Translations under genes and position numbers: made by a program
Source of the DNA: Flavobacteriaceae bacterium PS02336
Lineage (GTDB): Bacteria > Bacteroidota > Bacteroidia > Flavobacteriales > Flavobacteriaceae
Length of the DNA stretch: 64,000 bases
Assembly: GCA_029960065.1 (NCBI GenBank)
Contig: JASCOF010000007.1
Span: 62,001-126,000 of the forward strand
Direction: 5' to 3'
In this document: positions 7,922 to 17,059 of the stretch, in pieces
Numbering within the stretch: the first letter of the stretch is position 1
How the letters are laid out: each line of letters starts with the position of its first letter
Notes under the pieces: model-generated
What the model was told of the DNA's origin: nothing
Databases searched by the model: none
The model's input: only the letters and a program-made list of their open reading frames with translations

Positions 7922-8980
7922 ATGGCAATAGTTCAAAAAGAAAAATTAACGAGAGACTTAACGATAAGTTTTTTTATTTATTCATTGCCGGTATTGGCAA
8001 TTTACCTTTATTTCAAATTAACAGGTGGAGCTGTAAGCGAATCGCATTTAACTTTACCTTCTTTCTTGGAATTTGCACAGCCTGTTTTTGCTAATATCAG
8101 AACATGGGGATTAACGGTATTTATGATCGTTTTAGGTATTATAGAATTTGCAGCAGGTTTATACGATGACGAATGGACCGGCGAAGAACGTAAAATTGAT
8201 ATTGTTTGTTTCTTAGCTCCAAAATTACTTTTACCGCCCGTAATTGCTTTTTTCAGCTTAACCGCTCTGCCTTATTTATTACCAAACGCAGCAAATGCAT
8301 TATCATGGGTTCCTTTTTGGGGCGGGTTTTTCCTGATCGCAATTGCAGACGATTTAACGCAGTATTGGTACCACAGATTACACCATCAAGTTCCGTTTTT
8401 ATGGCGTTTTCATAGAACACATCATTCAGCTCCGTATATGGGAATGGCTATGGCTTCTAGACAAAACTTTATCTATACGGTTTTCTTTTCTCAAATTTAT
8501 TTGACAGCGACATTAACTTATTTAGGTTTAGGGCTACCGGCTTTATTTGTTTTGGTAATTAAAAGTTTCATCACTTTAGGTGCACATTCAAGTATAAAAT
8601 GGGATAAACCTTTTTACAAATACAAAGTTTTACATCCAATTGCATGGGTTTTAGAAAGATTGATTTCTACTCCTGCAACGCATCACGCCCATCATGCCGA
8701 TACAAGCGGAGACGGTGTCGGTCACTTTAAAGGAAACTTCGGAAACATGTTTTTCATTTGGGATATGATTTTCGGAACTGGATTAATCACTCGTAAATAT
8801 CCAGAAACATACGGAATGAAATCATACAAACAAGAAGAATGGTATGCACAGTTTCTTTGGCCGATATTCAAATCTAAAAAAGAAGGAAGTGCTCTGGCCG
8901 AAGGTGTTTTAGCTGTTCCTCTAAAAGCAAAACCTGTTGTAGAAACTGCTGAACAAACTCCCGTTTTAGAGCAGGCTTAA
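7922..8980 (+). CDS. Sterol desaturase / fatty acid hydroxylase family protein
   Basis: A 352-aa integral membrane protein of the FA_hydroxylase superfamily (PF04116 type). Several N-terminal transmembrane helices are followed by the di-iron histidine clusters HRLHH, HRTHH and HHAHH, which place the active site at the cytoplasmic face. The C-terminal tail (about 30 residues) is Ala/Val/Glu-rich and looks disordered. It follows the sulfur-type operator and the 39-aa membrane protein and precedes the rhodanese-thioredoxin gene by 11 bases. Oxidation of an alkyl or lipid moiety of a sulfonate or sulfate ester is one possibility; the substrate cannot be told from sequence. Confidence 0.85.
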   Translation: MAIVQKEKLTRDLTISFFIYSLPVLAIYLYFKLTGGAVSESHLTLPSFLEFAQPVFANIRTWGLTVFMIVLGIIEFAAGLYDDEWTGEERKIDIVCFLAPKLLLPPVIAFFSLTALPYLLPNAANALSWVPFWGGFFLIAIADDLTQYWYHRLHHQVPFLWRFHRTHHSAPYMGMAMASRQNFIYTVFFSQIYLTATLTYLGLGLPALFVLVIKSFITLGAHSSIKWDKPFYKYKVLHPIAWVLERLISTPATHHAHHADTSGDGVGHFKGNFGNMFFIWDMIFGTGLITRKYPETYGMKSYKQEEWYAQFLWPIFKSKKEGSALAEGVLAVPLKAKPVVETAEQTPVLEQA

Positions 8981-8991
8981 TAATTCTGAAT

Positions 8992-9708
8992 ATGAAAAAT
9001 CAAATCTTAAAAACCAGCATAACAGCAATTGCCTTTTTATGGGCAATTGCTGCTTTTTCGCAAAATGAAAATCACAGCTCTTTAACTTTAGATTCCTTTT
9101 ATTCTAAAATAAAAAGTCAAAAAAATCCACAGATTGTTGACGCTAGAACGCCAGAAGAATTTGCTTTAAATCATATTGAAGGCGCAGTAAATTTCAATCT
9201 GCAATCTGAAAATTACGATCAATATGTCGCAAAACTGGACAAATCTAAACCCGTTTTTATTTATTCTATCGGCGCTGGAAGAAGTGTTGCTTTAGAAAAA
9301 GAATTACTAAAAACAGGATTTGAAGAAGCCTACAGTCTAGAAGGCGGCATTGCGAATTGGATTGGAAATGGAAAACCTTTTTATTCGAATCTAAAAAGTA
9401 AATTATCCTTAAAGGAATTCAATAAAATTATTGCCGATAACAAAACCGTTTTGGTTGATGTTGGCTCCAAATACTGCGGTCCTTGCAAAAAAGTGAAACC
9501 TGTTTTAGAAACCATAAGAGCAGAATACGGTTCGAATTTAAAAATTGTAGAAATTGAATTGGAAGACAGTCCGCAAGTTATCGCCGATTTAAAAACAGTA
9601 AAAGTTTTCCCGACTTTGATTTTATATGAAAACGGTAAAATTATTTTTAAGAAAGAAGGAATCAATGATTTAAAAAATGAAGTTGATGTTGCTTTGGCTT
9701 CTAAGTAG
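8992..9708 (+). CDS. Secreted rhodanese-like / thioredoxin fusion protein
   Basis: A 238-aa two-domain protein with a signal peptide (1-23, ending AAFSQ), so periplasmic. Residues about 30-125 are a rhodanese fold (VDARTPEEFALNHIEGAVNF, LEGGIANW). Its active-site loop reads YSIGAGRS, with Ser92 where catalytic rhodaneses have Cys, so sulfurtransferase activity is doubtful. Residues about 135-238 are a thioredoxin domain with an intact CGPC (162-165). It probably works as a redox protein with a rhodanese-derived binding or phosphatase-like module. Same transcription unit as the hydroxylase. Confidence 0.85.
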   Translation: MKNQILKTSITAIAFLWAIAAFSQNENHSSLTLDSFYSKIKSQKNPQIVDARTPEEFALNHIEGAVNFNLQSENYDQYVAKLDKSKPVFIYSIGAGRSVALEKELLKTGFEEAYSLEGGIANWIGNGKPFYSNLKSKLSLKEFNKIIADNKTVLVDVGSKYCGPCKKVKPVLETIRAEYGSNLKIVEIELEDSPQVIADLKTVKVFPTLILYENGKIIFKKEGINDLKNEVDVALASK

Positions 9709-9716
9709 CATTTAAG

Positions 9717-9924
9717 CTTTGTCAAAGTTTAAAACTTTGACAAAGTTCTATATCATAATGTTTGTCAGGCTGAGCGAAGTCGAAGCCCCGCAAGCAAAAT
9801 CGTCAATCTTTGTAGAGTTTCTCGTGAAGATTTGCTTCGCCTGTTCGCTATCGCTCGGGTCTCCTTCGTCGAAATGACAAAAAATGTGTGTAAAATTTTG
9901 TCAAAGTTTCAAACTTTGACAAAG
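9717..9924. repeat. Intergenic palindromic repeat cluster
   Basis: Two near-perfect palindromes, CTTTGTCAAAGTTT/AAACTTTGACAAAG (9717-9745) and its relative at 9897-9924, bracket a larger imperfect inverted repeat. That repeat starts GTCAGGCTGAGCGAAGTCGA at 9764 and ends TTCGTCGAAATGACA. The GCTGAGCGAAGTCGAAG core recurs at 39530 and 60741. These look like mobile or repetitive extragenic palindromes rather than a gene. Confidence 0.75.
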
Positions 9925-9961
9925 TTCTCCAACTCCTCAGAAAAACTAACCAAAACCCTAT

Positions 9962-11584
9962 ATGGCAAACTATAAAAAAATAACCAAAATTGTTTTACCC
10001 ATTTTATTAATTCTTCTCATTCTAGCCGCATTTTTATTCTGGCCCATAAATACTAATGGAACTTTAGTAAAAGAAGATCAAAAATTAGCTGAAGGAAAAA
10101 AAGCTTTTTTAGCTTCTAAACCAACAACGGATTCAGCATCAAAAAAAAAGACCAACATCATCATTCTTCTTGCAGATGATTTGGGAAAATATGATATTTC
10201 GCTCTACGGCGGAAAATCGACTCCTACACCGCAAATTGATTCTCTTGCAAGTTCAGGCGTTACTTTTACTGACGGATATGCATCGGCTGCCATTTGTTCG
10301 CCTTCCCGCGCAGGCTTGATTACAGGAAGATATCAAGAACGTTTTGGACACGAATATCAGCCTGGAGACCGTTACCCGAAAAACAATTTGGAATATTACG
10401 CTTTCAAATATTTACTGAATACCAATAATTGGCGATTAAATGATAAAATCGAATACCCAAATGATGCTTCAATTGCAACACAAGGCTTACCAAAATCTGA
10501 AATCACTTTTGCCGATTTAGCTAAAAGACAAGGTTACGCTACCGGAATTATTGGAAAATGGCATTTGGGACATAATAAAGGATTTTTTCCTTTAGACCGT
10601 GGTTTCGATTATCATTACGGCTTTTATCAAGCATTTTCATTATTTGCTCCAGAAGACAATAATCCAGATATTATCAATCATCATCATAAAGATTTTACCG
10701 ATAAAATGATTTGGGGCAAAGGCCGTGTCGGAATTGGACAAATTCGTCGAGACAGTACAATTATTGACGAAAAAGCGTATTTAACAGAAAAATTTGCTGA
10801 TGAAGCTGAAGCTTTCATAGATAAGAATAAAAACAAACCGTTCTTATTATACATTCCGTTCAATGCGCCGCACACGCCATTTCAAGTCCGTAAAAAATAT
10901 TACGATCGTTTTCCGAATGTAAAAGACGAAAATAAACGTGTCTATTTTGCCATGATCAGCGCTTTAGATGATGCAATTGGAAGAATTCGAGAAAAAGTTA
11001 AACAAGAAGGTTTGGAAGACAATACCTTAATTATTTTTGCCAGTGATAACGGCGGTGCAGATTATACTTTTGCTACAACAAATGCACCATTAAAAGGCGG
11101 TAAATTTTCGCATTTCGAAGGCGGTATAAATGTTCCATTTGCACTTTCGTGGAAGGGAAAAATCAAACCTCACACAGTTTATAAACAGCCTGTAAGTACT
11201 TTAGATTTTTTCACAACCATTGCATCTGCGATTGGTTCTGATTTACCAAAAGACAGAGTTTATGACGGTGTGGATTTAGTAAAAACTGTCAATGAAAACA
11301 AAACGGCACATAAAGATTTATACTGGCGTTCCGGCGATGCAAAAGCCATTCGAAGCGGCGACTGGAAACTAGTCATCAGTGGAAAAACACATGAAAATTG
11401 GCTGTACAATCTAGCTTCTGATAAATTTGAAAAAACAGATCTGGCTCAAAAAAATCCAGAAAAAGTAAACGAATTACAAACTGCCTTACAAACTTGGGAA
11501 AAAGGATTAATTAAACCACTTTGGCCAAATTTAACCTATTATGAATTTGACTTTGGTAAACAGAAATACTTTGTAGATTTGTAA
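9962..11584 (+). CDS. Membrane-anchored sulfatase 2 (formylglycine-dependent)
   Basis: A 540-aa type I sulfatase. An N-terminal hydrophobic segment (about 9-28, VLPILLILLILAAFLFW) without a clear cleavage site suggests a membrane anchor with a periplasmic catalytic domain. LADDLG binds the metal, CSPSR carries the formylglycine precursor Cys112, and GKWHLG and the metal-binding SDNGG segment are intact. The substrate is not predictable; the family includes aryl- and glycan-sulfatases. It stands alone between repeat clusters and probably has its own promoter. All three sulfatases here need a maturation enzyme encoded elsewhere. Confidence 0.9.
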   Translation: MANYKKITKIVLPILLILLILAAFLFWPINTNGTLVKEDQKLAEGKKAFLASKPTTDSASKKKTNIIILLADDLGKYDISLYGGKSTPTPQIDSLASSGVTFTDGYASAAICSPSRAGLITGRYQERFGHEYQPGDRYPKNNLEYYAFKYLLNTNNWRLNDKIEYPNDASIATQGLPKSEITFADLAKRQGYATGIIGKWHLGHNKGFFPLDRGFDYHYGFYQAFSLFAPEDNNPDIINHHHKDFTDKMIWGKGRVGIGQIRRDSTIIDEKAYLTEKFADEAEAFIDKNKNKPFLLYIPFNAPHTPFQVRKKYYDRFPNVKDENKRVYFAMISALDDAIGRIREKVKQEGLEDNTLIIFASDNGGADYTFATTNAPLKGGKFSHFEGGINVPFALSWKGKIKPHTVYKQPVSTLDFFTTIASAIGSDLPKDRVYDGVDLVKTVNENKTAHKDLYWRSGDAKAIRSGDWKLVISGKTHENWLYNLASDKFEKTDLAQKNPEKVNELQTALQTWEKGLIKPLWPNLTYYEFDFGKQKYFVDL

Positions 11585-11594
11585 TTCTAAATAC

Positions 11595-11627
11595 AAACCC
11601 GACAGGTTTTAAAAACCTGTCGGGTTT
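11595..11627. terminator. AACCCGACAGG hairpin (terminator-like repeat)
   Basis: AAACCCGACAGGTTTT pairs with AAAACCTGTCGGGTTT, followed by TTAAT. The same hairpin occurs at 13087-13119 and 13315-13347, so it is both terminator-like and a repeat family. Confidence 0.7.
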
Positions 11628-11639
11628 AATTCTAAAGAT

Positions 11640-11768
11640 CAATTGCCTCCAGCTTTAACTGGAGGTTTAAAATTTAAAATACAGAAGGGCTTTAGCCAAA
11701 CTTTTTATTCGGCTAAAGCCTTTTATTCCTTTAAACCTTTTACCTACAGCTAAAGCTGTAGGCAATTC
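11640..11768. repeat. GCCTCCAGCTTTAGCTGGAGG intergenic repeat, copy 1
   Basis: The element starts AATTGCCTCCAGC, contains a central GGCTTTAGCC...GGCTAAAGCC inverted repeat and ends in a palindrome closing with GGCAATTC. The whole unit is itself an inverted repeat (AATTGCC...GGCAATT). A second copy lies at 13154-13281, on the other side of the broken yeiH gene. Confidence 0.75.
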
Positions 11769-11784
11769 AAATTCTTTATATTTA

Positions 11785-13044
11785 ATGTCAACCTCAACAA
11801 AATTTACCATTCACGAAGATTGGACTGTCGTTATTCTCGGTTTTCTAATTATCGGAATTTCTCTTTTTCTTTTTCTTCCTCAAGTTCCCGTTTTTAAATG
11901 GACAAATGTAACCGATTTAATTACCAATGTATTTGAAATTAAAAACATTCAAATCATTGGATTACAATTTATTTACTTTTTATTCATCGGAGTTATCGGA
12001 ACTTTTTTAGTTGGAAAATCCATTAGAAATTTCCTTTTCGGATTTCCAATCATTTATATTCTCACCATTCTCGCACTAGTTATTGCTGGAAATACAGAAG
12101 TTAAAGCACTTAATCTTGAAGCTGTGATTTTCAGTTTAGTAATCGGGTTAATTATCGGCAACTTTTTCAAACTTCCAGAATGGTTTCGTTCCGCTTTATC
12201 AACAGAACTTTTTGTCAAAATCGGACTGGTTTTATTGGGAACAAGTGTGATTTTTTCTGATATTTTAAAGGCAGGTTCATTAGGCTTAATTCAGGCATTA
12301 GTGGTTGTTTTATCTGTCTGGTATTTTGCCTTTTGGCTTTGCCGAAAACTAAAAGTAGACGAAGAATTAACAATGATGATTTCCAGCGCGGTTTCTATCT
12401 GTGGTGTTTCTGCCGCAATTGCAACTTCTGGGGCGATAAAAGGAGATTCCAAAAAATTATCCTATGTCATTTCTATGGTTTTAGTAACTGCAATTCCAAT
12501 GATGATTTTTATGCCCATAATTGCAAGTCATTTTAATTTCCCGGAAGAAGTTACTGGAGCGTGGCTTGGCGGCAGTATTGATACATCTGGAGCCGTTGTC
12601 GCTTCGGGAACTTTGGTTGGCGAAACCGCTTTAAAAATAAGTACAATTGTCAAGTTTTCTCAAAATGTTTTACTGGGATTAGCCGCTTTTGCAATTTCTA
12701 TTTATTGGACTTATACACATAATGAATCATCAGAAGTTCAAAAGTCTAAACCAACGCTTGGTGTCATTTGGGAACGTTTTCCAAAGTTTGTAATTGGATT
12801 TATTTTGGCTTCAATTGTCTTTTCGTTTTTCGTTTCTCCAGAAACTCGCGATACAGTAAAAGAAAGTTAAAAGAATCTGCAGGGACTTTGGTTTGCTTTG
12901 GCTTTTACGAGTATTGGTTTAGAAACTAATTTTAAAGATTTATTACAACACAATAGTAGAAAACCGTTAATTGCATTTTTGACAGCTCAGCTATTCAATA
13001 TAATTATCACTTTGATTATTGCTTTTTTTCTTTTTAAACCTTAA
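11785..13044 (+). pseudogene. yeiH: YeiH-family putative sulfate exporter, interrupted by an in-frame stop
   Basis: The first 361 codons encode a multi-span membrane protein of the YeiH/UPF0324 family (motifs SICGVSAAIATSGA and GGSIDTSGAVVASG are recognisable). A TAA at 12868-12870 interrupts the reading frame, which continues without any shift as KNLQGLWFALAFTSIGLETN through to a second TAA at 13042-13044. The continuation is the expected C-terminal family segment. One base change (for example TTA to TAA) would explain it, so the intact protein would be about 419 aa. It is a real nonsense mutation, a sequencing error, or a truncated but expressed protein. Flanked by related repeats. Confidence 0.85.
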
Positions 13045-13086
13045 AATAGTTCTATCAAAAAGTAATAGTAATTAAAATTCTTAATC

Positions 13087-13347
13087 AAACCCGACAGGTT
13101 TTTGAAACCTGTCGGGTTTATCTTTCCAATGAAATTAATTATTTTTCAATCTTCAATTGCCTCCAGCTTTAGCTGGAGGTTTTTTAATTTAATCTGATAA
13201 AGGCTTTAGCCAAACTTATTATTCGGCTAAAGCCTAAATTATTTCTAAATCTTTTACCTCCAGCTAAAGCAGGAGGCAATTCATTCTTTTTTATTGCGAA
13301 AATAATCAACATCTAAACCCGACAGGTTTTTGAAACCTGTCGGGTTT
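13087..13347. repeat. Repeat cluster: two AACCCGACAGG hairpins flanking a GCCTCCAGC element
   Basis: Hairpins at 13087-13119 and 13315-13347 are copies of the one at 11595. Between them, 13154-13281 is the second GCCTCCAGC...GGCTTTAGCC...GCAGGAGGC element. The same modules therefore stand on both sides of the yeiH pseudogene. From 13348 to the promoter at 13534 I see only AT-rich sequence. Confidence 0.75.
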
Positions 13348-13533
13348 GTATCTCTTATTCAATTATTAAACCTAAAAAAGCAAGTAAAAACTGTATAAAT
13401 AAAATCAATTCTTAGTTGCTTTAATATTTTCAAAAAACAAAAACAAATTACTAATTATCAACTATTTACAATTTAAAAAACAATTATTCTTTTCCTTTCA
13501 TTTCTTCGTATTTCCAAAAAAATTAAATAATCT

Positions 13534-13582
13534 TTTGGTTTTCATTATAATAAAATTAACTTTGTCTATAGGATTAGTAGAG
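13534..13582 (+). promoter_or_regulatory. Promoter P2 with overlapping 17-bp operator, susCD-2 operon
   Basis: TTTG at 13534-13537, 19 bases, TAACTTTG at 13557-13564, then CTATAGGATTAGTAGAG at 13566-13582. Promoter boxes, spacing and operator are identical to those at 537-585, although the 19-base spacer has diverged. Confidence 0.85.
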
Positions 13583-13604
13583 TTTAACAATAAAGAACTG
13601 CATT

Positions 13605-13691
13605 TTGAAAACAACAGCTTACACATCGCATTATATTATTCCCGAAAAAATCACTTATAACATTTTTGGTTATATGTGCAAATGCTGTTAA
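13605..13691 (+). CDS. Cysteine-tailed 28-aa leader peptide 2 (susCD-2 operon)
   Basis: A TTG-started ORF of exactly 28 codons begins MKTTAYTSHYIIPEK and ends GYMCKCC-stop. It begins 22 bases after the operator. Compared with leader 1 it keeps MKTT, HYI, P13, K15, TYN, M24-C25 and C27-C28, with synonymous changes at Tyr10, Pro13, Cys25 and Cys27. A weak hairpin (ATTTTC/GAAAAT, 13704-13726) follows. The proposed role is sensing of cysteinyl-tRNA supply. The non-ATG start in all three leaders suggests deliberately low initiation. Confidence 0.72.
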   Translation: MKTTAYTSHYIIPEKITYNIFGYMCKCC

Positions 13692-13885
13692 AATCCTATC
13701 TCCATTTTCGTTTTTAAGATGAAAATAAAATCACAAACCAAATTTCATACTGACCTATTAATGATTGATGCTCTACTGCATTGAGCGTAAAAACATGTCA
13801 AAATCAGAATAAATAAAAAAAAGCAATAACTAAAACAAGACTAAAATGAGAATAATGCACTGCCCTACTCTTTCATAGTAAAAAT

Positions 13886-13907
13886 CATTTCTGCGGCAAC
13901 GGAAATG
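13886..13907 (+). promoter_or_regulatory. Leader hairpin sequestering a micro-ORF start (copy 2)
   Basis: CATTTCTG (13886-13893), loop CGGCAA, CGGAAATG (13900-13907): an 8-bp stem with one T-G pair. Part of the 51-nt block shared with 933-983. The micro-ORF ATG (13905-13907) is the last part of the 3' arm. Upstream, at 13846-13878, a ten-codon ORF MRIMHCPTLS stands where copy 1 has the triple-Cys ORF. Confidence 0.58.
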
Positions 13908-13955
13908 GCAAGACTCAAAGAACATTTATCACTAAAAAAAGCCTTCGGAAATTGA
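13905..13955 (+). CDS. Conserved micro-ORF MARLKEHLSL (copy 2)
   Basis: A 16-codon ORF, MARLKEHLSLKKAFGN-stop, with the first ten residues the same as copy 1 and only synonymous base changes in the shared block. Its stop is 46 bases before susC-2. It may be a translated regulator of the operon or a by-product of a conserved RNA element; the third-position pattern slightly favours translation. Confidence 0.4.
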   Translation: MARLKEHLSLKKAFGN

Positions 13956-14001
13956 AAAATCAATTTTTCGTATCGCTTTATTATTTAAATCCAAAAAAGT
14001 A

Positions 14002-17000
14002 ATGAACAAGAAATTACACGCCCTTTTGTGGATTTTTGTATTCTTAATTTCTACGGGAATTAAAGCACAAAATACACAACCCTTAATCAATTCGACTTTA
14101 AATGGTACCGTTATCGATCAGGTTACCAATCAGCCAATTCCTGGGGTTACAGTTCAAATTAAAGGAACAACGCACGCAGCAGTAACCGATTTAGATGGAA
14201 AATTTTATTTCCAAACCGGACAAAAATTCCCTTATACTTTAGTTGTAAGCTATTTAGGATATGTTACAACTGAACATATTGCTACCAAAGATTTCGTTCA
14301 AATTTCTTTGAAAGAAGATGTGAAAGAATTAAATGAAATCGTCATCATTGGATACGGAAGCACTTCTAAAAAAGATTATACAGGAGCAGCCGAAACTGTC
14401 GCTCAAATGTCATTAAAAGCTACTCAGAAAACATTAGAAAGTTCGCTTCAGGGTTCTGTAGCGGGTGTAAACGTAACGCAGACTTCGGGTGCACCAGGTG
14501 CAGGAATGAGTATTCGTATTCGTGGAGGAAGTTCGATTCAAGGCGGAAATGAACCTTTATATGTAATCGATGGTTTTCCATTATATAATTCAGAAGTTAC
14601 TTCGGGCGTTTTGAGCGGTACGCCAACTAATCCGCTTTCTACAATAAATCCAGCCGATATTGAGTCGATTACAGTTTTAAAAGATGCTTCATCAACAGCA
14701 ATTTATGGTTCTAGAGGAGCAAACGGAGTTGTTATTATTACAACCAAAAAAGGATCTAATACGGTAACAACTGTAAATTACGATTTTACAATTGGCCAGC
14801 AGGAAGTTCGTAAAAAAATTGATTTATTGGATGCTCAAGGTTTTTCAAGATTAAGAAATGCCGCTTTATACGATTCTAATCCAGCAGGAGGAACAAACCA
14901 ATATTTAAGCGATGCACAGATTGCTCAATTAGGAAAAGGAACCGACTGGCAGGATGCCGCTTTCCAAAAAGGATTAACACAGAATCACCAGTTAAGTATT
15001 TCTGGCGGTAATAACCAAACCAAATTTGCGGTTTCTGGAAATTATTACAATCAAGAAGGAATTATTAAAAATACAGGTTTTGAGCGTTTCAGCACGCGTG
15101 TTAATTTAACTTCAAAAATAAGCAGTAAAGCTAGATTTGGATTGAATTTAACTCTTGCAGAAACTAAAGCTAAAGTAGCTCCGAGTGGTTTAGTTACCGC
15201 TTTATTGAGCATGCCCCCAACTGCAACTATTTACGAGCCAGACGGAAGTTATACTTTAAGAAATCCGTTTGAGAATATTTTTGCCAATCCGATTGCCACT
15301 TTAAACGAACGTAAAAATCAATCGATTACCGATCGTATTTTAGGAACAGTTTACGGCGAATATGATATATTGAAAAATTTAGTTTTGAAAGTTTCTTTTG
15401 GAACTGATGTTATTTTCAACAAAGAAAAAAGTTATCTGCCGGCAAGTATTTACGAAGGTTCGATTACAAATGGAGAAGGAAAAATTGGTAATGCCGATTC
15501 TAAAAGCTGGTTAAATGAAAACACTTTAACGTATACTACCGTTTTTGGCGAAAAACACCATTTAAACGCTCTCGCAGGTTACACACAGCAAAGATCGACA
15601 AGAGAATTCTCTACAGCAGGATCACAGCAATATGTAAACGATATTACAGGTTATTACAGTTTACAAAGCGGTAATATTGCCTTGATGCCTTCTTCTGGCG
15701 AAAGTACTTGGGCATTGAATTCGTATTTATCGAGAGTAAATTACAATTATGATTCGAAATATTTCTTGACTGGAAGTATCCGTGCCGATGGTTCTTCTCG
15801 TTTTGGAAAAGACAATAAATGGGGCTATTTCCCTTCTGTTGCTGCCGCTTGGCAGATTAGCAACGAAGATTTCTTTACTCCGATAAAAAGTGTTGTTAAC
15901 AGCTTAAAAATTAGAAGCAGCTGGGGTGCAACAGGGAATCAGGAAATTGGAGAATATCAGTCTTTATCGACTTTAACAAGTGTAAAATACCTATTTGGAG
16001 ATCAAATTTATACTGGTTTTACGCCTACGCGAATTGCCAACGATAATTTAGGATGGGAATTAACGAATCAGTTTGATGCTGGTGTTGATGTTGGTTTCTT
16101 CGATGATAAATTGAATTTAACGGTTGATGTGTATCGCAAAACAACCAAAAACTTATTATTAGACGTACAGCTTCCATATACAACTGGATTTACCTCTTCG
16201 TTACAAAATTTTGGTTCAGTTCAAAATCAAGGAATCGAATTGGGTTTGAATGCTTCTCTTGGAAATACAGCTTTTTCTTGGACATCAAATTTCAACATTG
16301 CCTTCAACAGAAACAAAATTATTGCTTTAGGAAATGGTGCTGAATTTTACACTTTCGGAAATTACATTTTAAAAGTAGGACAATCTTTAGGAACTTTCTA
16401 CGGTGCAGTTACAGACGGAATTTTACAAACTGACGAAATAGCAACTAAAGGAGTTTTTACTGGAAATGCAGCGCCTAAAGCCGGAGATCGTTTATACAAA
16501 GATATCAATGGAGACGGAGCTTTTACAACCGCAGCTGATAGAACTAGTATTGGAGATGCACAGCCAGATTTTGTTTTCGGATTCTCTAATAATTTTACTT
16601 ACAGAGGTTTTGAATTAGCTGTTTTAGTAAATGGTTCTGTCGGAAATAAAATCCTGAACGGAAACTTACAAGCTTTAGAATTATACAACGGACAGCAAAA
16701 TGCTTCGACTTCTGCTCTAGACGCTTGGACGCCTACAAATCCGAGCAATACAACCCCGAGAGCCAAATTAGATCCTGCACCGGTTTTCTCTAACCGATTT
16801 GTAGAAGATGGTTCTTTCGTGAGATTAAAAAACATCACTTTAAGTTACAATCTGCCTAAGAAATTATCAGAAAAATTAAGCTTAACATCAGTGAAATTCC
16901 GTGTAATTGGAGAAAACTTATTGACGTGGACAAAATACAAGGGCTACGATCCTGAAGTAACCAACGGAACGACCATTTCTCCCGGAACAGATACTGGAAT

Positions 17001-17049
17001 TTATCCAGCATCTAAAACAATTTCAGGCGGTTTAAGCGTAACATTCTAA
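14002..17049 (+). CDS. SusC-like TonB-dependent outer-membrane receptor 2
   Basis: A 1015-aa SusC-family receptor with a signal peptide (ending GIKAQ), a carboxypeptidase-regulatory-like domain (about 33-105), a LNEIVIIGYG linker, a plug with SIRIRGG and DASSTAIYGSRGANGVV, and a beta barrel ending SVTF. The N-terminal 110 residues closely resemble the SusC at 1059, and the leaders are homologous too, so the two susCD modules arose by duplication while the barrels have diverged, suggesting different ligands. SusD-2 starts 10 bases after the stop. Confidence 0.92.
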   Translation: MNKKLHALLWIFVFLISTGIKAQNTQPLINSTLNGTVIDQVTNQPIPGVTVQIKGTTHAAVTDLDGKFYFQTGQKFPYTLVVSYLGYVTTEHIATKDFVQISLKEDVKELNEIVIIGYGSTSKKDYTGAAETVAQMSLKATQKTLESSLQGSVAGVNVTQTSGAPGAGMSIRIRGGSSIQGGNEPLYVIDGFPLYNSEVTSGVLSGTPTNPLSTINPADIESITVLKDASSTAIYGSRGANGVVIITTKKGSNTVTTVNYDFTIGQQEVRKKIDLLDAQGFSRLRNAALYDSNPAGGTNQYLSDAQIAQLGKGTDWQDAAFQKGLTQNHQLSISGGNNQTKFAVSGNYYNQEGIIKNTGFERFSTRVNLTSKISSKARFGLNLTLAETKAKVAPSGLVTALLSMPPTATIYEPDGSYTLRNPFENIFANPIATLNERKNQSITDRILGTVYGEYDILKNLVLKVSFGTDVIFNKEKSYLPASIYEGSITNGEGKIGNADSKSWLNENTLTYTTVFGEKHHLNALAGYTQQRSTREFSTAGSQQYVNDITGYYSLQSGNIALMPSSGESTWALNSYLSRVNYNYDSKYFLTGSIRADGSSRFGKDNKWGYFPSVAAAWQISNEDFFTPIKSVVNSLKIRSSWGATGNQEIGEYQSLSTLTSVKYLFGDQIYTGFTPTRIANDNLGWELTNQFDAGVDVGFFDDKLNLTVDVYRKTTKNLLLDVQLPYTTGFTSSLQNFGSVQNQGIELGLNASLGNTAFSWTSNFNIAFNRNKIIALGNGAEFYTFGNYILKVGQSLGTFYGAVTDGILQTDEIATKGVFTGNAAPKAGDRLYKDINGDGAFTTAADRTSIGDAQPDFVFGFSNNFTYRGFELAVLVNGSVGNKILNGNLQALELYNGQQNASTSALDAWTPTNPSNTTPRAKLDPAPVFSNRFVEDGSFVRLKNITLSYNLPKKLSEKLSLTSVKFRVIGENLLTWTKYKGYDPEVTNGTTISPGTDTGIYPASKTISGGLSVTF

Positions 17050-17059
17050 AAGATTTATC

